In this document: positions 35,201-43,714 of the stretch, in pieces
Position numbering within the stretch: the stretch's first letter is position 1
Layout: each line of letters starts with the position of its first letter
Source: Phoronis australis
Lineage: Eukaryota > Phoronida > Phoronidae
DNA length: 51,734 nucleotides
NCBI GenBank assembly: GCA_002633005.1
Contig: NMRA01000280.1
Span: forward strand, 472,669-524,402
Direction: 5' to 3'
Notes under the pieces: generated by a model
What the model saw: the letters and a program-made list of their open reading frames with translations, nothing else
What the model was told of the DNA's origin: nothing
Databases searched by the model: none
Made by a program: the position numbers and the translations under genes

Positions 35201-38200
35201 AAACATTGTTTCAAACGTGGACTTGTATTTGGACAGAGGAAAATGCAGCTGTGGTGTCTAAATTTCTAAACGCTACTTCACCAATCACATGACATGATAG
35301 TAGATTCGGGCAGCTTACTTTGACGGGGGACGGCGGACTAACTGCTCACTCGTGTTGACCTGTTGAATGCAGACTTCTTTTGCAGCTCGGGGACATCTGG
35401 AACAGCTGAAGGGCAGAGAGCTGGTATACTTTTACTATTTTTGACGTCTTTAAGAAGTTTTTTGCACAGTTGACTACTCGGGTCTGAGGTAAAAGGAAAA
35501 ATAATATTTTACCAGTTTTAATTACACGGAATAAGTAGTTGGATTGTGTAACGAACTCCTGCAGATTCTACACGAAGTTATTGATTTTGGTTGGACAGAA
35601 TGTCCGAAATGTCATGCTTGTAACTGCTTTTCCCTTTGGCCTTGTATTGGCGTGTACTATGTTAACCTTAAGTATGTTGCAGGAACTACATGAATGATAG
35701 CTTCCGTACTGCTGCCTTTGTGCAATACCACCCTGAAACAATAGCTTGTGCCTGTATTTACCTCGCCGCTCGCTCACTCAAGGTATGTGTGCACATGTCT
35801 ACATTTAGTTTACTCGAGACGAGTTGTAATAACCTCTCAACTTGAACTGGGGGGAGAGTGTATGTGCTGTAATTTCTGTGTGCCTGTGTGCGTGCGGGTT
35901 ACTTGGTTACTTATTCAAGGATAATGCCCCCTGAACTATTTTCAGTTGGCTGTATTTACACCATGATAAAGGATTTTTTTCCGTGGACTCCTTGTCCTCT
36001 TACTTGATACAGTTACATTGTGGCTTAGTAGCAAAGGTTCCTTTTCAGTGTCCCGCAACTGAGTTGCAGTCACTGCTGTCTCCGTGCATATGACATGTGT
36101 TACAGCCCTTATTATCATACACTTCCAATGGTTTCCATTTTCTTTCTCTGCAGATTGCTTTACCCAACAACCCACCCTGGTTTGCCATTTTTGGCGTTGC
36201 TGAAGCGGACATCCAGGACATCTGCATGATGTTGTTGAAGTTGTATTCCAGAAAGAAGGTAAGCTATTGCTACTGTCTCAATTAAACTCGTGAAGATATT
36301 TTGAAACACGAATATGATAAGTCGTAGCTTTGTATTTTGAAGTCTGTATATCCAGATGAAGACACTTGGAAGACCTTGCTTTCTCTTCCTTTGAGGTGAT
36401 GTGAGGCCCACGAAAAATGTCCGTATTTGGCTAACTTTGAAACATCATGTCTCCGAAATGGCTGGTGAATTTTTTAAAAGTTAAATTAAATTCTATGGTT
36501 TTGTAAATAATTGGAAAAATGCACACACTTGGTGAGGTCTCATCTAAACCCAGTTGAAGTATTGCCAACTCTGAAGTGCTGCTGTCTTAGCTAAGATCCT
36601 GGTTGTTCTGAATACCTTGTAACTTTATTAATCTTATCAAGTAGGGAATTACGATGAAAAATAATCGTGCCTATGTCACTGAAGTTATGGTGCAAATACT
36701 GAATAAAGAAACGGAGAAGCTCAAAATAAAACTTTTTTGCTCATTGTTAAGGGAAAGTATTGGAAACTCCAGAACATTCTATGGTTGAGCATATTTTCAG
36801 ACTTCTGTTGGCATTGGTAACTGTGATCGTATAGAATCGTTTCCTGTTTCTGTTCAGCCAAACCCCGAGCACCTGGAGTCCATTGTGAATGAGGCCAAGA
36901 AGATCCAGATCGAAGCCAAGTTGAAGGCCAAGGGCATCGTTTCGGCGAGCGTCACGCCCAACTCAACCTCAAGGCCTAGTACGTGACCACACTTAAGCAA
37001 ACATCTCAGATGGCTAAGGGCCTATGACAGTTGTGCTTTAATTGAGACTCGGTTATGAAGTGCACAAATCATATCAAATGCAACTTGATAGTTTTTATGT
37101 GAAAGTTTTCCCCACTATTGGCCAGTAGCTGATTATTGAAATAGCAGGCAGCTTGCTGTTGTAAAATGAACTGTCATATTCACATTTTTATTTTTTTTTC
37201 TGTCAGACACCCATTTTTATATTTAAAAGTAGCCAAAACAAAATAAAATAACCTGAATGCTTTTTGTAAGAGTTCACACATTACAGTTGGTTTGAGATAT
37301 TGCCTGGCTCCAAAAACAGAAGTGCCTATTTCTTAAACTCTGCTTTTCATTGTGCCAACTGATATTGTTCTTATTATTGACAAAATATTACTGAACTACT
37401 GGCAGAGCAAATGTGCATTCCACTGACCTTGATCATCTTGTTTTCTTATATGGAAGGGCAGAAACACATGTTATTCTAGCTTTGTTTTGCATCCTTAAAG
37501 TATGACTGACCAGTAAGACTTTATGTAGGTAAACCATGTATTGAAAGACTGCTTTGAAGGATTCACTCGCGTTTGTGGAACTGTCACATTCCGTAAATGA
37601 TATCTGTGACCATGAATTGTTCAATTTTCCAGACTCGCCGAAAGGTGCCAGTCCACTCCCTGCCAGTAATCTCAGTCTCAAGAAATTAAAGAACGAGGGC
37701 ACATTCTCGGACCATAGCAATGAGTAAGTGGAATTAGGTTGCTCTCAGTTGCTATGGAGAATGATGTGAAGGTTGGAAACATTGTTGATTCGATTTGATA
37801 TGATGTAGATGGTTTATATTTGTGATGCGGGTTTAACTGCTAAATGGTGTGTAGATTTCCTGGCATTTTTTTCTAAAGGTATTCCTTGCGACACCAGAGT
37901 CAGCATTACGTGGGGGAAATGGGGAAGTTCAAATATAATGTAACTGCATACAGGTTAAGAAATGATGGATGAAATCGTTCTATTGCAGTGCCAAGGAAAA
38001 CCATATTTCTCGTAAAAAAGACCGAAGCAATAGCAGAACTCCACGGGCTTACAGCAAGAATAGGTAAGTTTGGATATTTCATATATGTCTCTATCGCAGC
38101 CAAAAAATTTTTGGCGTTTTTGCTATGCTGCTTCTAACTAGTGACCACTTGATGTTAGTCATTGGGTCTGGGTCCTCGAAGAAACTGCTGGCTTTTGCCA

Positions 38201-39428
38201 AAATTCAGAAATCTGACTACGAATATCCAAAAGTCGATTTTTGTCTTCTGCATTGCTTGAAGCGTTTTTCTTCTGTTTAAGCAGACTATGTATTTCTGGC
38301 CTTTGACTTCCGAGTTGTAGACAGATTTTCTGACTTTCATCCTTTGCTTATTTTTGTGAAGCAGTCTAAGCCATCAGTTTTTAGCCTGAAGGCAAAATCA
38401 AATAGCCGATTCTTGGAGCAGCAGGCTAGGGCTGTGTTCAGAGTCTGAACACCACTCTTACCACATGCTCACATTAAGCCCTTACCTCTTAACATGGAGT
38501 CCAATCACACTCCGGCAATCTTGTCGTGAACAATTTTAGTGCCAGTGGCTGAAAACGAATACTGAATTTTCCAGTAGTTTGTTGTAAGTGTCCAAGTGAG
38601 GTTTTAGCTAAGGTTACATTTTTTTTGTACACGGAACATGTTTGAAGTGCATGGTGAGAGTTGGTTTGCACCACTGAAATGTTGTATCTGGTGGATCAAT
38701 CTGATGTTACCAGGGTCACTTCCAAACATGGTAAAAGATCAGGATGAGAAGTTTTGATAGATATCATGGTGTATTAAAATGAGTTCATGATCTTAACCTG
38801 TCGAATTTCGAAAAATGGTCTGGTTCAATACTTTATTATAATCATTCATTCATCATTATTAGGATGCGGTGTCATATGTTTTTAACTCTATACATACTGG
38901 CTGGAAATTCCCTAGAATTTCAGAACTCACTTCATTGTATTTCATAGTGTATGTAATAAAGGCAACATGATCTTTGTAAAGTCCTTGCCAAGTTCTGATT
39001 CTGTGTATAAAGTTAGTGTAGCGTGTTTCTTGCCAGTGATAACCTGCAGTTACTGCCCTTGGTTTTACAGGTCCTATTCCAGCAGGAGTAGAAGTCGTTC
39101 CCCAGTCAAACGAAAACATTCCAAGTACTCTCCAGCCAGGAAGTACAAAAAAGAAAACGCTCGCTCACGCTCTACTTCCCGTGAGCGTGCTCGTGAGCGT
39201 AACTCGAGCAAAGATAAGCGTAAGAGAAAGCAGCATCGTAGTCGATCTGTGTCCAGGAGTAGAAGCCGCTCTCCAGCTTTGTCTCCTGTGAGGGGGCGAG
39301 CTAAGAAGGACTATAAAAGCAAGAAGGACTTAAATGCGAGGTCACGCTCGCGTTCACTTGAGCGTCACAAAACAAAGAAAAATGGGCACAGGCACAGGAG
39401 CCGGTCACGCGACCGCTACAGGAGGTGA
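26035..39428 (+). CDS. CCNL1: Cyclin L (CCNL1/CCNL2 ortholog), complete gene, eleven coding exons
   Basis: Exons: 26035-26238, 30217-30291 (or its identical twin 29025-29099), 30921-31030, 33707-33827, 34327-34391, 35683-35782, 36154-36258, 36858-36978, 37633-37723, 37989-38063 and 39071-39428. All junctions are GT-AG and in frame, giving 474 aa with one exon 2 (human cyclins L1 and L2 are about 520-526). Cyclin L partners CDK11 and acts with SR proteins in pre-mRNA splicing in nuclear speckles. Seen: the near-invariant block [20 protein letters not shown], then [20 protein letters not shown] and [20 protein letters not shown] in the first cyclin fold, [20 protein letters not shown] in the second, a charged linker, and an SR/RS-dipeptide tail from about residue 357. 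The start at 26035 is an ATG in good context (AAGATGG). A single invertebrate gene before the L1/L2 split is likely. Confidence 0.94.
26440..26590. repeat. Inverted copy of the intron-1 element, lacking the inner foldback
   Basis: About 26500-26587 is the reverse complement of about 27996-28083 with very few differences (CATTGCGAGGAATCGAAC, TAAGTCATTGTCGTCATATT). About 26445-26500 is the reverse complement of about 28476-28530 (GATCAGAAGCTGAG, CGCCTGTG). In this copy the two parts are joined directly, showing the sequence before the foldback at 28083-28478 was inserted. Confidence 0.75.
27392..27480. repeat. Inverted copy of the start of duplication copy 2
   Basis: About 27392-27480 is nearly the exact reverse complement of about 29143-29230 (CATGGCGGTGTCCACCGGGA, ATAGTGCTAACTGAA, AGGAAACGCGGTAGGGGATC). 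It marks another end of the same dispersed element. Confidence 0.75.
28083..28478. mobile_element. Foldback element with ~115-bp arms in cyclin L intron 1
   Basis: The arm 28083-28197 (CTACAAGGTATGACACTCAG, GGTGCTTCGATTCAGCCGTC, ATATCAAACACAAAACTC) is mirrored at 28368-28478 around a ~170-bp loop. The inverted relative at 26440-26590 lacks this insert, so it behaves like an inserted MITE. No coding capacity. Target duplication not resolved. Confidence 0.75.
29025..29099 (+). CDS. CCNL1: Cyclin L exon 2, first of two identical copies
   Basis: TTTTAG|GTTGCA to ATGGAG|GTATGT, 75 nt, phase 0 on both sides, encoding 25 residues ([20 protein letters not shown] onward). Identical in sequence and flanking splice sites to 30217-30291. 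An N at 29124 follows 24 bases later, where the two tandem copies are joined, so this copy may be an assembly duplicate. Confidence 0.6.
29143..30325. repeat. Tandem duplication, copy 2 (contains cyclin L exon 2)
   Basis: Carries the same foldback (about 29315-29680, with ~39 bases of its left arm missing), the same intronic sequence and an identical exon 2. The missing arm segment and scattered substitutions show the two copies are not the same molecule. Confidence 0.8.
30217..30291 (+). CDS. CCNL1: Cyclin L exon 2, second copy
   Basis: Same 75 nt as 29025-29099, followed by sequence that runs on without a gap into exon 3. It matches the conserved cyclin L stretch [21 protein letters not shown] use it in the 474-aa model. 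Including both copies would keep the frame but insert a 25-residue exact repeat in the first cyclin helix. Confidence 0.85.
30921..31030 (+). CDS. CCNL1: Cyclin L exon 3
   Basis: TCTATAG|ATTGTG to GGAAA|GTAAGT. Encodes [20 protein letters not shown] and the rest of the conserved block to KQIKNGK, with the Lys codon split. Confidence 0.92.
31031..33706 (+). other. Cyclin L intron 3
   Basis: 2.68-kb T-rich intron. No gene or clear repeat recognised. The frames at 31512-31899 and 33473-33871 are not supported as exons; the latter overlaps exon 4 in a wrong frame. Confidence 0.6.
33707..33827 (+). CDS. CCNL1: Cyclin L exon 4
   Basis: GTTACAG|AACCAT to CACAAG|GTGAGC. Encodes [20 protein letters not shown] and [20 protein letters not shown], nearly identical to the vertebrate protein. 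The intron before it (31031-33706) is T-rich with no recognised feature. Confidence 0.93.
34327..34391 (+). CDS. CCNL1: Cyclin L exon 5
   Basis: TGATAG|ATTATC to GCCTG|GTAAGT. Encodes [20 protein letters not shown] followed by AW, with the Trp codon split. Confidence 0.92.
34392..35682 (+). other. Cyclin L intron 5
   Basis: 1.29-kb intron; a GT run (about 34932-34942) and a short GC-richer patch at 34860-35040 are the only visible features. The intron is long enough to host an alternative exon, but none is evident. Confidence 0.5.
35683..35782 (+). CDS. CCNL1: Cyclin L exon 6
   Basis: TTGCAG|GAACTA to CTCAAG|GTATGT. Encodes [20 protein letters not shown] then [13 protein letters not shown], the start of the second cyclin fold. 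Confidence 0.92.
36154..36258 (+). CDS. CCNL1: Cyclin L exon 7
   Basis: CTGCAG|ATTGCT to AAGAAG|GTAAGC. Encodes [20 protein letters not shown] and [15 protein letters not shown], ending the cyclin core. Confidence 0.92.
36858..36978 (+). CDS. CCNL1: Cyclin L exon 8
   Basis: TTCAG|CCAAAC to CCTA|GTACGT. Encodes the charged linker beginning [20 protein letters not shown]. Linker sequence is weakly conserved in the family, so the call rests on frame and splice sites as well as similarity. Confidence 0.85.
37633..37723 (+). CDS. CCNL1: Cyclin L exon 9
   Basis: TTCCAG|ACTCGC to AATGA|GTAAGT. Encodes [20 protein letters not shown] followed by EGTFSDHSN. Ser/Lys-rich linker preceding the RS tail; SPK resembles the vertebrate linker. 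Confidence 0.8.
37989..38063 (+). CDS. CCNL1: Cyclin L exon 10
   Basis: ATTGCAG|TGCCAA to AATAG|GTAAGT. Encodes [20 protein letters not shown] then YSKN, with the next Arg codon split. Basic Ser/Arg-rich linker. Confidence 0.8.
38064..39070 (+). other. Cyclin L intron 10
   Basis: 1.0-kb intron before the RS-domain exon. No further feature recognised. Confidence 0.55.
39071..39428 (+). CDS. CCNL1: Cyclin L exon 11: RS domain and stop
   Basis: TTACAG|GTCCTA to TGA at 39426-39428. About 118 residues dominated by SR/RS dipeptides ([38 protein letters not shown]). This tail targets cyclin L to splicing speckles in known members. Confidence 0.92.
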
Positions 39429-39493
39429 TAATGACAATGTGGAAATTTATCATCATCATCATCATTGGAAATGCTCGTCTGTGCTGTATGTCA

Positions 39494-40880
39494 GAAGTAT
39501 TGTAAGATTTTGTATAAGAAGATTTCGCTACTGTATACTGTGTAGGAGGTTACTTAACTTCTTAATGGTGCTCAAGAGTTTGGACTAAGGTTCATAGTTT
39601 AATTAGGTCTTTAGCAGTAACCTGGAAAATCTTAATTTTAAAAGGAGCAGACGTGTCCTCTATGTCATCTGATGTGCAAGAAATTCATTCATCTTAAGTT
39701 TGAGTTGATTCCTGATCATAGGGAATCCTACATTTTTTGTATCAGTTGTTTACACAGGAGAAGTGGTGATGTTATTTTTCTGGGTATTGTTTTGTATGTG
39801 TGTGTCCTGTAACTAAAATTGATTTGTACACGTGTAAAGATTGTATTTTACCTATTGTTCAGATGTGCAGGAAAGTGTAGATTAAAATATTATTAATACA
39901 ATATTCAACTTATCAGCAATTAACATTTTATATTATTGAAATATATGCCTAAAATAAGTCAGCAGGTGTTAGTGTTGGTGTCTGGAATAAGCTCAAGTGT
40001 GCAAGAATGGGGAATGATCAAGTGCAAAGTCTCTGTATGAGCAGCTACGTACTTAGAACTGGCAGTGTGCACTGTGTTGTTAGGATTGGATGCGTTTGTA
40101 TGCGCCCTTAGATGTATGTGTGGGTGCATGTTGCCCTCATCTCTGTCCGGAGCTGTATTTTGTAAACCCCTTGCTGGATCTTAATGAGATTTGGCTGGTG
40201 TTTTCCTATGAACCTGGCAATGGATGACAACGACTTTTGGACCGATCCGATTACCGCTCTGCCTCCTAGTGCCCGTTTTAGTTTTTACAGTTACCTCTCT
40301 ATCTTAGTAATTCTTAAATGGATTTTCATGAAATTTGACTAGATCTCAACACCTTTGAATTTTCGGAAGTCTCTGATGGTTCAGCGCTACTTAGTGGCCG
40401 TGTTTTGAATTTTCAGTCCGTTTTTTGGTGTCTGCTTTCTATTAGCCAAACCGCTTGACGGATCATTACAATCTACAAACATGGGCACGCTAGTGGGTTT
40501 ATTCGTCTATCTAAAAGTGACTGCGGCCAGTTCCAATCCCGGGTTACCAGTAGGGGTTTACATAAGTGGTATCACTAATGACCTTTGTGAAGTGATGGAA
40601 TTCACGAGGGAACTTGACAAGACCACTCAAATAATCACATTCACGTTTGATAAAAATGTTAATGCAATATCGTAAATTTTAACCGTTTTTTTAACTACTG
40701 GCGGTCTTATTCACCAAAGAATAATTGATTTAAGTACACTATCCACATATAGTCCTCCGATTCTCTTGACACAATTTACGCTTTAAGGAGAAAATAGTTA
40801 CAAAAATCATTACAATAGGCAAAAAATTCACTTGATTGCCCATGTAAATATTCACAATTCCAAGTTCACGCACAGCAAGG
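39494..40880. repeat. 3'-flank tandem duplication, copy 1
   Basis: Begins AAGTATTGTAAGATTTTG inside or just past the cyclin L 3' UTR and ends CACGCACAGCAAGG, followed by a single N at 40881. It includes a ~130-bp segment (about 40514-40635) absent from copy 2. Confidence 0.85.
39881..39886 (+). terminator. CCNL1: Possible poly(A) signal of cyclin L (ATTAAA)
   Basis: ATTAAA lies about 450 bp after the stop codon in an AT-rich stretch. It is the commonest variant of AATAAA. The same hexamer is repeated in the duplicate segment at about 41271. Weak evidence by itself. Confidence 0.3.
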
Positions 40881-42320
40881 NAAGTATTGTAAGATTTTGT
40901 ATAAGAAGATTTCGCTACTGTATACTGTGTAGGAGGTTACTTAACTACTTAATGGTGCTCAAGAGTTTGGACTAAGGTTCATAGTTTAATTAGGTCTTTA
41001 GCAGTAACCTGGAAAATCTTAATTTTAAAAGGAGCAGACGTGTCCTCTATGTCATCTGATGTGCAAGAAATTCATTCATCTTAAGTTTGAGTTGATTCCT
41101 GATCATAGGGAATCCTACATTTTTTGTATCAGTTGTTTACACAGGAGAAGTGGTGATGTTATTTTTCTGGGTATTGTTTTGTATGTGTGTGTCCTGTAAC
41201 TAAAATTGATTTGTACACGTGTAAAGATTGTATTTTACCTATTGTTCAGATGTGCAGGAAAGTGTAGATTAAAATATTATTAATACAATATTCAACTTAT
41301 CAGCAATTAACATTTTATATTATTGAAATATATGCCTAAAATAAGTCAGCAGGTGTTAGTGTTGGTGTCTGGAATAAGCTCAAGTGTGCAAGAATGGGGA
41401 ATGATCAAGTGCAGTCTCTGTATGAGCAGCTACGTACTTAGAACTGGCAGTGTGCACTGTGTTGTTAGGATTGGATGTGTTTGTATGCGCCCTTATGTGT
41501 GGGTGCATGTTGCCCTCATCTCTGTCCGGAGCTGTATCTTGTAAACCCCTTGCTGGATCTTAATGAGATTTGGCTGGTGTTTTCCTTTCCTATGAACCTG
41601 GCAATGGATGACAACAACTTTTGGACCGATCCGATTACCGCTCTGCCACCTAGTGCCCGTTTTAGTTTTTACAGTTACCTCTCTATCTTAGTAATTCTTG
41701 GATGGATTTTCATGAAATTTGACTAGATCTCAACACCTTTAAATTTTCGGAAGTCTCTGATGGTTCAGCGCGACTTAGTGGCCGTGTTTTGAATTTTTGA
41801 GTCCGTTGTCTGCTTTCTATTAGCCAAACCGCTTGACGGATCATTATGAAAAATAGCAGGTGTTATTCCGATTAGGAAACCACCATAGACGTTGATTTTT
41901 GGGCGTGTTCTACTACTGCGGCGCTCCCTAGTGGGGATTTTGTTTCATTTTGCACCCATGGCTGTATCTCCTTAACCTTTTGCGGGAACTTTATGAAATT
42001 TGCCAGATGTTTTTTTATAGAGTTATCAACAGATGATGACTAGTTTCAGCTCAATCCCACGATTGGTTTGCCCCCCAATGGGAATTTCATTTTCTACGTT
42101 TTCATGTGTATCTTCGGAGCTCATGATTTTCATGAAACTTGGCAAATAGGTTTCTATTAAGGTAGCGAATGCCTTTTCATTTGGGTATAGATTTTACTTA
42201 ATGTGCGCCTAGTGGGGATTTTTAACCGTTTCGAGTCTATTTTGGCGTCTAACTCTATGCCCCGAAGTACTCTGATAGATATTCCGACAGTTTCCAGTTC
42301 TTAGGTTTCCCTTAGTGGCG
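40090..42320 (+). repeat. Capped ~150-bp repeat family, sense to cyclin L
   Basis: About 40110-40470 and 41490-42320 contain the reverse complement of the 8.1-12.1 kb array: the cap (TGCATGTTGCCCTCATCTCT), then GGATCTTAATGAGATTTGGC, GCCTCCTAGTGCCCGTTTTA and GATTTTCATGAAATTTG phrases. The interval is split by the duplication and the N at 40881. Confidence 0.7.
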
Positions 42321-42804
42321 TTTTTTCCCGTCTACGGCGGTGTCTCATATTTTAATAAACCCGATTCACCTTGGTTCAACATGGAACAAATCCTATGGAA
42401 CAAGCAGATTCGATACACGTTTTTTACATGGGTGCAGTGGTCCGAGTTTTCCTCAAGGTTTGACATGGAATCTACCTGTGGGATGCTTATCTTTGATCAA
42501 ATCACCGCTGGTAACGCAATCTACAAACATGGGCACGCTAGTGGGTTTGTTTATCTATCACATTCACGTTTGATAAAAATGTTAATGCAATATCGTAAAT
42601 TTTAACCGTTTTTTTAACTACTGGCGGTCTTATTCACCAAAGAATAATTGATTTAAGTACACTATCCACATATAGTCCTCCGATTCTCTTGACACAATTT
42701 AAGCTTTAAGGAGAAAATAGTTACAAAAATCATTACAATAGGCAAAAAAATTCACTTGATTGCCCATGTAAATATTCACAATTCCAAGTTCACGCACAGC
42801 AAGG
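40882..42804. repeat. 3'-flank tandem duplication, copy 2
   Basis: Restarts at the same AAGTATTGTAAGATTTTG and ends at the same CACGCACAGCAAGG before running on into unique sequence. It has ~690 bp (about 41845-42520) absent from copy 1, and lacks ~130 bp present there. Outside the indels the copies differ by few bases. Confidence 0.85.
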
Positions 42805-42805
42805 C

Positions 42806-43583
42806 CACCATTATGTGGATCGCTTGACCTATCGAGAAAAGAGTCTATCTGGAAAAAATAAGCCTATCCGGAATACTGAGACACCAAATCATTGGCTATT
42901 TTGTCGGGAACTGCACCTATCGTATCTAGTCACGTGAGACACACTAGCCGGCGATTACAGTCGGCCATCAAGTACCCTCCAGTTTCGCCGAGATTAAAAC
43001 TGTGGTTTCCTTTGAGGTCCCTCAGGTGCAAAAAGTCTGCCGCGAATCGCCACGCCAGCCTGGTATGACTTGAGTTCTCATAATGAACAGCTGGTCGTAA
43101 CACTCCTTACAACCGCCCCCACTCTGCTGGTTTAGCTACACCTCCTGATTGCGCGGCTGTCAACGCACCCCTTTGTGCGGGCATTCGGGCTGAATACTGA
43201 GCGAAGGCCGGGTTACGGGCTACGCCAGTATTTTAATATTGTGTTGCGAATACTCTTAGAAAACAGGCATTGCGTAACCAAACCCGAAATAACATAGATG
43301 AAACGGTGATCTCTGCGTACCCCAACAAACCGCTGTGTTCAACAGGGCGGTCAGAGGCTACGGCCCAAAGGACAGGAAGTTCAATATACTTTGTTCACTT
43401 GCCACCAGGTAGCACCACATGAGTTGTTTTCATTGAACAGTTAGTCATCGCTAAAATCGGCCATTCGTCACCAAGTACGTTGTTTACGACAGGTATATTT
43501 GTAAAACGCCACTGCTGAAGCAGACATAGTGTACATGCTAAGTGCTGCTTAGATTTGCCGTGACATTTATCTCAAACTTTTAA
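42806..43583. other. Upstream region of the ITIH-like gene
   Basis: No gene. It presumably holds the promoter and 5' untranslated region of the gene at 43715, but I see no convincing TATA box or other defined site. Confidence 0.4.
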
Positions 43584-43681
43584 GCTTGCAAGATTTGACT
43601 GCTGACTTGAGTCTACCGGAGACTGGAATACTGCTTGCAAGATTTAACTGCTGACTTGAGTCGACCGGAGACTGCGGGAAT
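43584..43681. repeat. 49-bp direct duplication just upstream of the ITIH-like start
   Basis: GCTTGCAAGATTTGACTGCT with the following GACTTGAGTCTACCGGAGAC starts at 43584 and repeats at 43633 with two substitutions. It ends about 33 bases before the start codon, so it probably lies in the 5' untranslated region. Confidence 0.88.
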
Positions 43682-43714
43682 ATTGAAGTTGCCAGTTGTT
43701 TTCATTTCACCAGC

